A DNA stretch of 64,000 nt, taken from Phoenix dactylifera (taxonomy: Eukaryota; Streptophyta; Magnoliopsida; Arecales; Arecaceae). How positions within the stretch are numbered: the stretch's first letter is position 1; every line of letters begins with the position of its first letter. The stretch covers positions 30,893,575-30,957,574 of the forward strand of contig NC_052392.1 in the NCBI RefSeq assembly GCF_009389715.1, written 5' to 3'. The translations under genes were made by a program, and so were the position numbers. This document shows positions 12,601-23,189 of the stretch, one piece after another. A model generated the notes under the pieces. It saw nothing but the letters and a program-made list of their open reading frames with translations, was not told the DNA's origin and did not search any database.

Positions 12601-15087
12601 AAAATGAATAAGTGAGAGGATGATTTAGATGGATATACTCTTAGTCAAGCTAAGAATAGGCTTCTGACTCTTTCTAGGCAGAAAGGAGCGTGAATACTTA
12701 TTCAAAGAAAGAAGGGAATCTAACCAAGGAAGGAAAAGGAAATGAAGGAAGAAGAAAGAGAAAGGAAATAAGAAGGAAAACAAGAGGAAGGAAAAGACAG
12801 GAAAGGTTGAACAAGTAACAGACAGAAAATGGGGGATAAAATTGCAGTATTTTGCTGCAGAATGAGCTTTCCATCTACCTTAAGTTCAATTTCCTTATCC
12901 TTTTCTTTCTACTTTGAGATGGCAAGCCCAACCTCAAAAGGATTTATAAAAAAAAAGGCTGGAAACTTTTATATATTGATCTAGTTTAAATTGAGAATGC
13001 TTTGTCATATTGGATATCAAATGGTATGGCATTCCGTAATTTTGTCATGTTGGATATATGTTATTCTAATTTTCTAGCTTTCCCCTGCTCTCCCTTGCAT
13101 GATGGACTATATAGTATTTGTACTGTAGTATCCACCCAAAATTCTGCCCATTATATCTCAGATATATCTCTCTACGAAATTTTAGTACGCATTTTTGACC
13201 GCTGATTCAAAGATACACAATTATTTTGCTATGCTGTAGGCTTTCTTATTTTTCCTTCTCTTTTTCTTCTGTTTTGTAAGTTGATGGATTTCCATTATCC
13301 AAAACTCTGTTTGGCTTCTCCTAATATCAAGATAGTAGTCCCTTCAATGATAAGTCTAACATTAAGCCGTTTGTAGAATCCTTCCTCATCAAATACCAAC
13401 TACCAAATAATTACACTATGTAAGTGCCTACAACATATTTCAAATTCTTCCTTCAGTCTGAGAACTGGCTACATGCTTTTCAACTTTACACATAATTCTA
13501 GATGAAATTGAATGCAACGTTATTCGGTAGAAGAAATCAGAAATGAAATTCCATAGCAAGAAGATCCTCCAAAGCTGAATAATTATCTAAAATGATATCT
13601 CAAAAACCAATATGCAGTATAAGTTCAAATATAAAAAGCAAAATATGAACTAAAATAAAATTACTTCAAAGTTTTACATAACTAGCTAAGCAAAAACTTT
13701 GTTGAAGATCAGCAAAAAAGAATTCCTGATTCAAATCTTATTAGAAGTAGGCTTAATCTCTCTGTACCTCCATAGAACGGACATGGAAGATCGGGCGCTT
13801 TTCCGGGTCCTTGGCTTCTTCAAGAATCTTCATATGCAACAAAACATCTTCGACTCTATCCATTTTCACATCCCCTGCATAACTGAAGAATACATGAAAC
13901 ACATACTAATCAGTTTCTACCCAGAACAAAGAACTAAATCGCTGCATCCCACAATTCCAAATAGCTCAGAATCATTAATATGTTAACTAACCATCAATTC
14001 GAAAAACCTGCAAGAAGTCATTTTTCTTCAATAATTTCATGAATAAAATCAAATTTTCATCAAGATAGAACAACAGATCCAAGAAAAACAGATAAAAGAA
14101 CCCCAAAAGAAGTACTTCAATCTAAGCCAAACAAGAAAGCTAAAAAGGCCAAGAAAAGTCAAGAATCAGAAAACTAAAACAAAATTTCTACCTAAAACAA
14201 AGAACTGAATCACTGCATCCCACAATTCCAAATAGCTCAGAATCATTCATATGTTAACCAACCATCAATTTGAAACACCCGCAAGAAGTCATTTTTCTTC
14301 AATAATTTCATGAATAAATTCAAATTTTCATCAAGATAGAACAACAGATCCAAGAAAAACAGATAAAAGAACCCCAAAAGAAGTACTTCAATCTAAGCCA
14401 AACAAAAACGCTAAAAAGGCCAAGAAAAGTCAAGAATCAGAAAACTAAAACAAAATTTCTACCTAGAACAAAGAACTGAATCACTGCATCCCACAATTCC
14501 AAATAGCTCAGAATCATTCATATGTTAACTAACCATCAATTTGAAAAACCTGCAAGAAGTCATTTTTCTTCAATAATTTCATGAATAAATTCAAATTTTC
14601 ATCAAGATAGAACAACAGATCCAAGAAAAACAGATAAAAGAACCCCAAAAGAAGTACTTCAATCTAAGCCAAACAAAAACGCTAAAAAGGCCAAGAAAAA
14701 TCAAGAATCAGAAAACTAAAACTAAATACCACCTAAATCTTGCTAAAATTGCTGAGAAAATCAATTTAAGCAGCGTAATTGGGGGAAACAAAAACCTTAA
14801 ACTGAGAATTACGCTGTTTTTTATTCAAAGCAATAAGACCCAGTTCAATCAAGAAGCCGAGCAAACGGAAGAGAAGAAGAATCCAAGAACCGTGCGCAGA
14901 TCAAGAAACAAACACAATACCTCTGGGGAAGCCGGCTTAAGTGGCTATCAAGTTGATTTAGGAGGTCGGGATTCGAGGTGGCCTCCTCGTTCCCGCTCTC
15001 GAGTAGCCTCGAGTAGATATCGTGGATGATGTCGTGGCCGACGAAGGCCCTCGCCGGCGACGAGCTCTCGCCTTCCCCTTCCTCCAT
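696..15087 (-). CDS. STY46-like: ACT-domain Raf-like Ser/Thr(Tyr) protein kinase, N-terminal part (STY8/STY17/STY46 type), 3'-partial
   Basis: I assembled six coding exons: 14921-15087, 13768-13882, 10209-10312, 9882-9995, 8395-8467 and 696-806. Every junction is GT-AG and the phases agree, giving 228 residues that continue off the left edge. Exon 1 ([10 protein letters not shown]...) has the family's N-terminal pattern: a LLESGNEEA segment, then SRLPQ, with YAGDVK completing the LPxRYALDV-like stretch in exon 2. Exon 2 has [20 protein letters not shown]. Exons 5 and 6 form the ACT domain ([16 protein letters not shown], then [20 protein letters not shown] and [15 protein letters not shown]), close to STY46 and relatives from memory. 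In Arabidopsis these kinases phosphorylate chloroplast transit peptides in the cytosol. The catalytic domain should lie left of the window. I chose the ATG at 15087: the frame is also open upstream from a TTG, but there is no earlier ATG. Intron 5 is about 7.6 kb and filled with transposons. Exons 3 and 4 are less conserved and their edges less certain. Confidence 0.87.
2905..3063. mobile_element. 159-bp GTACC-rich hAT-like MITE nested in the left copia LTR
   Basis: The 8-bp sequence GGAGTGGA occurs at 2897-2904 and 3064-3071, immediately flanking the element. The ends are imperfect inverted repeats (ACAAGGTTCGTCATCTTG against AGGGTTTGCCATGCTG). The interior is rich in GGTAC/CCGGTA words. The copy is absent from the matching place in the right LTR, so it arrived after the retrotransposon. 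The 8-bp duplication fits the hAT superfamily; no coding capacity. Confidence 0.72.
4106..4290. repeat. Degenerate GTACC-rich element fragment
   Basis: This stretch is rich in GGTACC, CCGTACTGG and GTCGGTA words like the better preserved copies nearby. It sits in the interior of the copia relic. No clear terminal repeats or duplication remain. Confidence 0.4.
4520..4765. mobile_element. GTACCGG-rich hAT-like MITE, second well-bounded copy
   Basis: GTCTAAA occurs at 4513-4519 and 4766-4772 (8 bp with one mismatch). The left end CAAGGTTAGTCATCTCG and the right end, read inversely as GAAGGTTTACTGTTCC, match the ends of the 2905 copy. The interior holds several CCGGTTTGGTACCGGTATGG units in tandem (4640-4720). 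It lies inside the copia relic. Confidence 0.62.
4899..5045. repeat. Degenerate GTACC-rich element fragment
   Basis: It has CATACCATATCGTACCGATAC, CGATACGCCGAACC and GGCACCGGTATGGGGTC-like words characteristic of the same family. Boundaries are unclear. Confidence 0.38.
5559..5716 (+). repeat. Internal direct duplication next to the right copia LTR
   Basis: A stretch of about 55 bp with CTACTCTTATTCTTGATAG and AAATCAAATGG occurs twice, from about 5559 and from about 5660 (101 bp apart). The second copy abuts the start of the right LTR. Confidence 0.55.
6659..6898. mobile_element. MITE-like element with short inverted ends
   Basis: The ends are CAAGGTTTTGAAAACC and, inverted, AGGTTTTTCAATGG. 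The interior has repeated GGCACTATCC and ATCCC(A/G)AG(T/C)GT words. No target-site duplication is recognised, so the class is open. Confidence 0.4.
8038..8131. repeat. Short direct repeat with a perfect palindrome
   Basis: The 20-odd bp TGTGCCCATCATACTAGAGG plus TATG occurs twice (about 8039 and 8101). In the second copy it forms GCCCATCATAC, TAGAG, GTATGATGGGC: an 11-bp perfect stem around a 5-nt loop. It lies in a kinase-gene intron. Confidence 0.6.
8535..8998. mobile_element. GC-rich hAT-like non-autonomous element, 464 bp
   Basis: AAGCATAAT occurs at 8526-8534 and 8999-9007 as a target-site duplication of 8-9 bp. The element starts CATGGTCAGTGGAACCGTCC and ends ACCGGCACAGCAGACACT. It has a (GA)n core (about 8640-8730) and pyrimidine/GC-rich sequence that yields spurious long ORFs on both strands. 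A sister copy lies inverted at 24756-25071. It sits in intron 4 of the kinase gene, just before exon 5. Confidence 0.68.
12005..12345 (+). mobile_element. LINE reverse-transcriptase relic in kinase intron 2
   Basis: Broken frames read as non-LTR retrotransposon [18 protein letters not shown]-like about 12000-12045, then [18 protein letters not shown] about 12075-12130, and [19 protein letters not shown] about 12250-12307 (the GLHQGSALSP motif region). It is antisense to the kinase gene, with stops and frameshifts throughout. Confidence 0.6.
13919..14730. repeat. 271-bp tandem repeat, three units, in kinase intron 1
   Basis: Units start at about 13919, 14190 and 14461 (each marked by ACC(C/T)A(A/G)AACAAAGAACT), spacing 271 bp. 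They are nearly identical, with a few substitutions and a one-base difference such as AATAAAATC against AATAAATTC. The array begins 37 bp upstream (in transcript sense) of exon 2 and occupies most of intron 1. Confidence 0.9.
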
Positions 15088-15262
15088 CTCCGGCGACAAT
15101 CGAACTAGGAGCAGCCCATCGATTCCAAGAACTCCGCGCTCAAGCCAAGCTAGGGTTTTAGAGAGAGAAGGAGAGTGGAGAAAGAGAGAGAGAGGGCGAG
15201 GGGATCTTTGACGGTTAAGAGAATCCCCTCCTGAGATAGAGGGTTAACAATTTTATATAGCT
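15088..15262 (-). promoter_or_regulatory. Core promoter and 5'UTR of the STY46-like kinase gene
   Basis: On the minus strand a TATA-like CTATATAAAA lies at about 15251-15260. It is followed by a leader of roughly 140 nt rich in CT dinucleotides (GA-rich on the plus strand, about 15160-15200) and a CTAAAACCCTAG-like stretch, both common in plant 5'UTRs. The distance to the ATG at 15087 suits a normal leader. The TSS is inferred. Confidence 0.5.
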
Positions 15263-17560
15263 GGCGGAAGACCGCTGCGAATTAGGTGGGAAATAAAACT
15301 GCTGCTGCCAAACGGAACCGAGACAGTTGGACCTTAAGATTCGTGTTTGGCGTGCGATGCAGGCAAGGAGTTGTGCACGAGCGCCAAACTATGACGTGTG
15401 CAAAAGTTAACCCTGGAGGAGAGCAAAAGTTTTCGCCGAACGACGGAGCCGAACCGGGGCCGAGTGCAAGGTGGGTAGCCTGCGTCTGTGGAATCTTCTA
15501 GGAGGAAGGAGGGGGAACAAAAAACGTTGGGTTTGAAGTTTTCGCGAATAAAAAGGAGGGAAAGAAAAAAATTAAAATAGAGATTGGTTAAAGTGAGAGA
15601 TTCGTGATTAGTGATTCGGGTGGTTCAGGTTTGGCAGCGGGAGTGAATAGAATTGGTGACGCGTGTCCACAGAACACGGTATGATAGAGACGTGGCAACC
15701 GATTAGGCGGTGAGGAAGCTGTTTTGTGTGGTTGAACCAAGCAGCAAGTGCCTGACCGCGGATCTAGGAAATGGCCTCGGGGATTGTCCGAGTTTTGGGA
15801 CTTCGGAACGTCCAATGATCCAAGTATACATCAATCCTAGCCGTCAAAATTGAATGATTTTTTTTTTTTTAATGATAAGATGGGAATGATTCCTTTTTTG
15901 ATTCTCTGACTAGAGATTTGCCTTTGTGTGAGGGGACACCTTCTTGGTGATATTAAAAAATATATTTAATTTGATGCTAGTTGGTATATAAGAATACTAA
16001 TGTCTAATGATAATAATAAATGTGTACTTGCATTGGTGTTAGTCCTGCAAGAGGCAAGAGTTGTGCCAATTTGTATTGTATTGTACAAGTGGCTCACACA
16101 TAAGTCCAAAGGGGTATCATTTACATTGCATGAAAGGTGATAAGAGGGCTTGAAGATGGCACCTCATGCATGCCTGAAATTTTGATAGCATGATGGCTAC
16201 TTTATGATAAATTAATATAAAGGCAACAATGCTAGCAAGAAGATACAATTAAATACTAGCACCAATTTGTCCAAATAGATTATGTCATTACACACTTGAA
16301 GCAGATTTTTTTTTGTTTCTTTTGGAGAAAATGGGAGGATGAGCTCCACCCAGATTCATTGAGTTAATTAAAAACATGAAAAAGGAACTAGAGATGAAGC
16401 AAAGTAAAAAAGGAGATATGGTAAGAGATGGAGAGAGTGACAAAGGAAATTAATTGAGAGAAAAAAGAAGAGGGAATGCAGAACCCGAGAAAATAGTGAA
16501 AATATAGGAAAAATAGATGGCCAATAAGAAAAGGACTTTTGAAGAAACTATTTTTGTACAATTAATCAAAAAAAAAAAGAACTTTTTTAGTTTTCTGCAC
16601 TATCTTTCTAGAGAAAATTTTTGTTACATCTACCCAACCAAATACTCTAGCAACATGAGCAACAAGAGGATAGCAACCAAACCGTCAAGTTTTTTATAGA
16701 AACCCTTTTTTTTCTTTAATCCAACTTGATAGGCAAAATGATTTAGCAATATTAGCATCGATTTTGTTAGTAAAGTAATCTAGATGCTTCTGAACAAGGG
16801 CAACTAAAGAAACCAATGATCGATATTTTTATCTTCAAACTTGCAGACCATACATAGCAAGTATTGGCTAGTTCCTATTTCTTAGCTTTTGAACTTGCAA
16901 GCTTCCTTCTCAAAAAGCAGTTGGACACTTTAACCTTTGTTCTAATAGAACATTTCTAGACCAGGGCAGGCAACTAATTAGATTATTCCATTATAATTAA
17001 GAGTTACATAATAAAAGCTCTATATCTGCACTATTTGCAGTATACTTCATGAAGTTAGCCTTACTTCTTGAAGTTCATTAAAAGGCTAAAAGATCTCAAA
17101 ATCAAATAAATCTATGATTTTATTCCTAAATTGAAAATTCCAATACTGAACATTATTGGCCTTTTTCAGTTCTTCCACCTCAGCCTCTTTTAGGATTGTT
17201 GGTTCAGAAAAGTGAGGGAAGAAAATGCTTAAAGACAAGTAAGCAAAATGCATGGACTGTGGACACACTCGAACGCAAAAAGAAAAAGAAAAAAAAAAAA
17301 AAAAAAGAAAAACACTTGTTGACCATCTTCACATATAGCTTGCGAAATAAAGCTTCATCAACCCCAACAACACAATTAGAATTTTCAGGTGAAACCATTT
17401 CCATTACATTTGATGTTGAATAAGCTTTCCAATAGATCTCGAATCATCCAAAATGGAGAATGAATGAGGGAGAAAAAAATAATAAGAGATGGTGGGCTGA
17501 TAAATGCATCCATTAGAAAAGTTGATTCCAAAAGAGTAATCAAAACCAACTTGATAAGCA
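15263..17560. other. Intergenic, no gene recognised
   Basis: The first 550 bp are moderately GC-rich and are probably upstream promoter sequence of the kinase gene. From 15850 it is AT-rich with homopolymer runs (for example 15860-15871, 16570-16579). Short ORFs here have no recognisable domain. A poly(A) tract at 17278-17306 creates a misleading lysine-rich ORF. Confidence 0.55.
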
Positions 17561-17569
17561 CATTACGTT

Positions 17570-18760
17570 AATGTGAGGGGAGATATTGCAATCCTTGATT
17601 ACTCCTCGATAAACAATATGGTCCAACCTGCCCAAGAACTGATAGGTGATGTGTACAAACAAGTCAGGATAGAAGTGCTGGATTTTTTTGTTCAACTTGA
17701 TCTTGATGATTTCAATGACGGGTTAGCTTCCATCGAAAACTACATATCATACTAAAAGATTACTGGACTCATGTGTATGGAGTTTGTCAAAGTCAGACTA
17801 GAAGGAAGAGATTGGATTTGGTGGAAAAGCATTAAAAATTACACCAATGGTTACAGAGAGCTTATCACAACCTAGGAAGCAACTAGAATCAAACTAACCG
17901 AGAAGTATCTAGCAAGATCAAGACTAAGAAATTCTTCTAGCTTAAGATTAAGGTGTAATGTCTATAAATGGACACTGAAGAATTTAATGAACTCGCAACA
18001 AGATTTAGAATGCCGAATAATAGCAATTGCCTTGCAGATACTAATTTGTTAAGAATCAACAAGATTAAACTTATACGTCATCATTTGCTAGAATTAAAAT
18101 ATTTGTGAGATCTGCGTCACAATTTGTTTATCAATTAAACAAATTGTCAGAATCTCCAATATGATGGACCAATCGAGAAGGTCAGCTTTTCAAGCTACAG
18201 GGCTGTCTAATCACCCCAAAACAATCCTCATCTTATTGCCATAACAAGTCCCACCACCTCAAGGATTTCTAGCAAAGAGTTTGAACGACCTTGAATAGCA
18301 CTAACCAAATCAGACATGGAGTAGGCACTAGCTAAATCAAACATGGAGTAGGTTAACTTCTTCAGGTGTAAGAACAGAGGCCACTCTGTCAGTAGATGCC
18401 TTACTCATGGTCATAACCACTGCAATCAAAAGGAGCCAATCCATGAATTATATTGGAAATATTTATGAAACATTTACTGATCATAAAATCTCTATATAAC
18501 TATACAAGTTACTTGCAACAGTGAAGGAAGAAGAGAAAGAAGACTGGTATAGAAATCAGATGTTCCATAAGAATGTTGAATGTTGTCGAAGTTGCAATAT
18601 TATGGAACATGACATCCAAAAAAACTAGTGGAGAAGCCAACTGAAAATGAGAAGAATCTTGGACCCTACAAAAAGTTGCATGGGTAGTCTACTGTACCAT
18701 GCTTGTGAATCAAGGAAGAAGTCGTGTACCTAAACCTTTTTGAGTATAAAAGAACGTGAA
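17570..18760 (+). mobile_element. Ty3-gypsy retrotransposon gag/protease relic
   Basis: Interrupted frames resemble plant gypsy Gag: VQLDLDDFNDGLASIENYIS (about 17690-17750), then EFVKVRLEGRDWIWWKSIKN (about 17782-17841), EATRIKLTEKYLARSR (about 17877-17925) and a degenerate zinc knuckle CKNRGHSVSRCLTHGH (about 18367-18415). Traces of the protease region follow around 18540-18640. There are many stops, and no RT or LTRs are seen. Confidence 0.62.
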
Positions 18761-18779
18761 GAATAAAGTGAAGGCCGCG

Positions 18780-19430
18780 TACAGGCTGCGGAGATCATCC
18801 ATGCAGGTCCATCAGACAGATCTTTGACAGCTCGGGGCATTTGAGGCTCTACATCTACTCATGTAGTGCTACAGACGACGTTCAACACCTGAGAGCCCCC
18901 ATCCCAGAGTTTTCTCAAGATCAACTTCGACGAATGTGTGTTGGATGGTGGCAGGAGGAATGGTGCGGGCTGTGTTCAAAGGCCTGGACTCTAAGATGGT
19001 GGCAGTCGGTGGGTGCCAAATCTTCGACATTTCTGTCCCTAGGATGGAGCTGAGGGCAGCTTGGGTTGGTCTGTGTCATGCTCCACGCGTACTACAAGCT
19101 AACGCAATCCTGCTTGAAGGTGACTCAACTATGATGATTGGCTGGATCTAGGGTTACGTTGGTGATATGGATAGTTGTCATCTACTGATTCGGACATTTG
19201 AGGTATGGTAGGCGGAGACGTCGCCTTACGGACTAAGCATGTCTATAGAGAGACCAATAGAGTTGCGGATTGGTGGCTTCAATTATGGCGAATCACTTTG
19301 GGAGAGTTCTCTGAACAGATAAAAAGGAGCTGCCTGGAGTGCTCCGAGACTTGTTACTTTCTGACTTTTTTAGATGTATTCACGCTAGATTGGTATGAGT
19401 CATCCATTGTAGTACCAAAAAAAAAAAAAT
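18780..19430 (+). mobile_element. LINE 3' end: RNase H relic with poly(A) tail
   Basis: Broken frames give the RNase H domain of plant LINEs: MELRAAWVGL (about 19043-19072), then ILLEGDSTMMIGWI (about 19110-19150) and KHVYRETNRVADW (about 19237-19275), followed by CSETCYFLTFLDVF and an A-run at 19417-19429. It is truncated at its 5' end and abuts the gypsy relic. Confidence 0.65.
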
Positions 19431-20119
19431 AAAGCTAGCACACATATAGATGTCAGGATCTGCAATTTTTTTCTTGATGCCTGCCCTTGAAGGTCATGCT
19501 ACAAATAGCTTAGCAATCCGTGAAAGTAGTAAATCCCCAGGTTCATCATGCATGGGTTGTTGGTTGTGGTGAAGGAAAAAGGGTGACTAGATTCCCTTTT
19601 TTATTTTTTGTAAATTTCTATCAGATGCATATAAAATTTTAAGTTTTTTCTGGAATGCGGCCTCACCTTTCATAAACTAATTGCATATAGAAATATCTCT
19701 TTTATATATTCTTAGATTAAAAAGACCTCCCTTATCTTAAAATTTTCTTGATGAGACCTGAAAATCATATTACATCTAGATTAACAACATATTTATTGTT
19801 TCTTTCCTCATTTCTCCTCTCACTCGTCCATTCAGAGCTTTATTTAGTAAGCTAGTTGTGTTTTGCAACATGATTGCCATCGAATTGAAAAAAATCCTTG
19901 CAACCACCATTGTGAGAATTAAGATCTTAAGTCTATCCCAAATCTGGTGATAAGTTCACTAATTAGGGTAGTTCTAAAAAGTAGGGTGATAGAAGGAGTG
20001 ATAAATATTTCATTACAAATATGAAAAATTAATTTGAGAGATCTTATTGCATAACCTATCTATTAAAAGAGAGCTTAAATATACAAATACGTAAAAACGG
20101 TCATTTTTATGAAGTTGCA

Positions 20120-20452
20120 ATTGGCTACACCCGAGTGGATTTTCACTCAAAACCGATCAAGCCCAGATTGGACAATAGAGATTCCAAATCGATGATCCGA
20201 GCTATCAGATCTGATTGGCTATCTCTAAGCTGTTTGCACACAAAAAATCATATAATATGGAAACCCTTAACCTATGCATCAAATAATCAAAAAAATATTT
20301 ATAATTTATTATTATTTAATCTATCCAATTTTTTTTACTACTTGATTTTGATATATAAGCAAGTTAGAGATAGTAGATCACATGCAATAGCTTAGATCCC
20401 TATTAAACCTGATCAGATCTGAGTGGAGATCCACTCAAGTGTAGCCAAGTCT
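20120..20452. mobile_element. MITE with inverted repeats of about 30 bp
   Basis: The left end TTGGCTACACCCGAGTGGAT continues TTTCACTCA. The right end read inversely is TTGGCTACACTTGAGTGGAT then CTCCACTCA. The 333-bp interior is AT-rich with no coding capacity. The target-site duplication is not clear, so the superfamily is unassigned. Confidence 0.65.
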
Positions 20453-20913
20453 GATTTTCTTTTATAGATATACACAATTAATCTTGAATGAATGGTGTTA
20501 CATGAGAAAAAGAAAAAAAATTTGTAGTCCATTATAATTTGAATATTTTGGGCACTTCAATTGAACAATAACAACATCATCGACTTTTCTTTTGCAAAAA
20601 GGCAACAACATTGCTGAACCTTTGCATGATGTGTAACAGAAAATATTACAAACAGCCTAATAGTTTCAACAAACTCTAGTATGTAATGTGGTGGAGCCCA
20701 GGCAGAAATGGCTCACACGTTTGATATTGGACTAAATGTTTTGCTTTGTCATGCCAAGTGCATGTCCATCATCTCCATCGGAGCAGGCTTCCTTTATTTC
20801 TCTACATATCCGACGCTAGCAACCCCATCCGCGAAAAGATTGAAGACATTCTAAATTCCCCAACGACCGCACTTTTTGTTGACTCCGCGTCGGAAATGCA
20901 TGAGACTTATTCG

Positions 20914-23185
20914 TCATTTTAGTGGAAGTGGCATGGAGAACCTGAATCCTATTGCTTCCCTGTGAAAGTTACAGTTTCTCACTTTGTAAAGTAAGGTACC
21001 GAAGAAAGGTATACCACAATCACATGAGTTATAGAATTCTTTAGGTTTTAGACTCTTCCAAAGATTACAATTTACAGGGGACACTGAATAGTTTTCCTGT
21101 AATACTCGAGTCCCGATTGAATATCTAAATCGGAAGGATAGAACCCAATCGGCACATCTTAGAACATTCCCTATCACAAGTATCAAGATCCATGAAAAAA
21201 TCGGACAGCTCTATCACACCCAAATTCTTAGTGATTGATGATGCCTGGCTAAAAGCCTGAACAAATATGATAAAATTGGCATGCCCACGCGACAGTGACA
21301 CCAGAGTGGAATTTAGTTGGACAACCACGAAATCTTGGCGTGCAAATATACGTCACCTGTCATTTAGTCTTCTGGCAATTGAAATGGGCTCACCAATTAA
21401 ATGATTAATTAGTTGCTTGGCAATCACTCCTTTTCCTAAGACCTAAACAACTTTAAGTTTAACGATCTATTAAAGAAAATGACATACATACAGATTTATC
21501 CGGGTCTCAAGTCTCAATATTAACCTGAATGATATAACTGTTTATCTCCACTCTCATCAGTCTCAAGAAATTATCATGCAGAACATCAAACAGGTTCATG
21601 CGAGCAAAAGCCATAAGAAAGCAAGAGAACTGTCACATTGCCACTTGCAATGACTCACTTGTGATGTAATTGTTGCTTCGTCCATCACTGATATTCCATG
21701 TGCATTTTCCCACTTCCTCATGTTTGTTTTGATACAAATAAGCAGCATGGCTTGAGAGGGCTCCCAAGGAGTCAAGAGTCCTATTCACACGAAGCAGAGC
21801 TTTAAGGAGAAAAAAATATGAGATCTGAAAAGGGCAGATATAATTCACTCAGCTAAAGATAAGGTCTGTGTCATCTAACATACCACAAAGAAGTATAGAT
21901 AAAATTCAGAATAGCTTGTCACCCGGCTACGACCAAATCACAAGTCCTGCAAAGTATAATTTATATGGATACAGAATATATAGCTTTTTACCAAAAAATT
22001 ATACAAAAGGGTACCGAGATGTCATGATACAAGCAAGCCTTCATCTAAATATGGCTAAGAGAAGACCGAAATCTTCTTGCAGACTTTATGACCATCAAAT
22101 TTTTAAAATATATTATCACGAGAATAAAGAAACAACTATATATTTCCCAACTACTGTAATAAACAATATACAAACATACAAATGAAAAGAAACTCAAGAT
22201 TACTATTGTCCATATCGATATGTTAAACGATCTATCAAAAAGCAACTTCACAAACAGTATCTGCTGAGATTTTGCCATACAGAAAATTATGTAATCCCTC
22301 TCATACATGAGCATCTTCCAAATATTTTTCCTGACAGATTGATGGCATCAGCAGTAGGTCAGCTGGTCAGGTCAGATACATTAGCAACTGCTCTTCGTTG
22401 ATTGTAACTCCATGAACCATGTAATACTCTTATAAGCTGCAGCACAGCAGCAGCATCTTTGTCAAACTCCATGTAGTCACTAACAAGATAAATGCAGCAA
22501 TCTGAGATCTACTCCAATGCCCTCCAGAGGATGGCGACCATGATCTCACATTAGCATCAGCAAACAATGAGATAATTTGAACATTTCAATGTTCCCCCAT
22601 CAGGTTTTATGAGGTATGTCCATATCTTTCACCATGACATCCTGATAATATTGTTAAAACATCAAAATAGCATATTGATTCAATGAAAGGAATGTGTGAG
22701 AAATCATACAAATAATAATTGGTGTGTGCATCTCCTGCCTTTTTCAGTTTTCACTGTAACTACAAGATCTTTTAAAAGATTAGACTTTAAAGAAAATGGA
22801 AAAGTTATACTGTGCTCCAAACGGTAATAATCGAGCATTCCCATCTAACCTACTACAAGTACTGTTGTTGCATACTTGGTCTCGATTTTGACAGAACCGT
22901 TCTAGAAGCAAGAATAGAATTGGAAAAAGAAATCAACCAGATACTTATAAAAATTAACCAAGCTATGTAAAATGATGAAATACATGAAAATAGGAAGTTA
23001 AGGAACAAGATAAATAATAGTGTGATGCAGTTGTCCACAGTCCTTGGCATGCTTGATGAAATACACGTTCTGTAAAGAACATTGGAGTTTCAAATATTGA
23101 ATTAGGATATTCTTGGCCTTCTACAAGTTCTAGTAAGTTATTTGTTTCAGCTGGGCAGACATATGTCCTGCCTAAATGCAAATTT
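20914..23185 (-). other. Exon-like minus-strand segments of an unidentified gene or element
   Basis: Several short open segments have coding-like composition. Around 23060-23180: TYVCPAETNNLLELVEGQEY then PNSIFETPMFFTERVFHQAC. Around 22363-22500: IYLVSDYMEFDKDAAAVLQL then IRVLHGSWSYNQRR, ending in a stop. Around 21660-21820: LRVNRTLDSLGALSSHAAYL followed by a good donor (A|GTGAGT at about 21655). Around 20914-21330: two overlapping frames including SLSRGHANFIIFVQAFSQAS. I do not recognise the family, and exon joins are not established. It could be a decayed gene or an unknown transposon. Confidence 0.22.
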
Positions 23186-23189
23186 TAAT

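Noticed and set aside
17196-17423. Lysine-rich 75-codon frame
   Set aside because: Produced by the A-run at 17278-17306; no domain.
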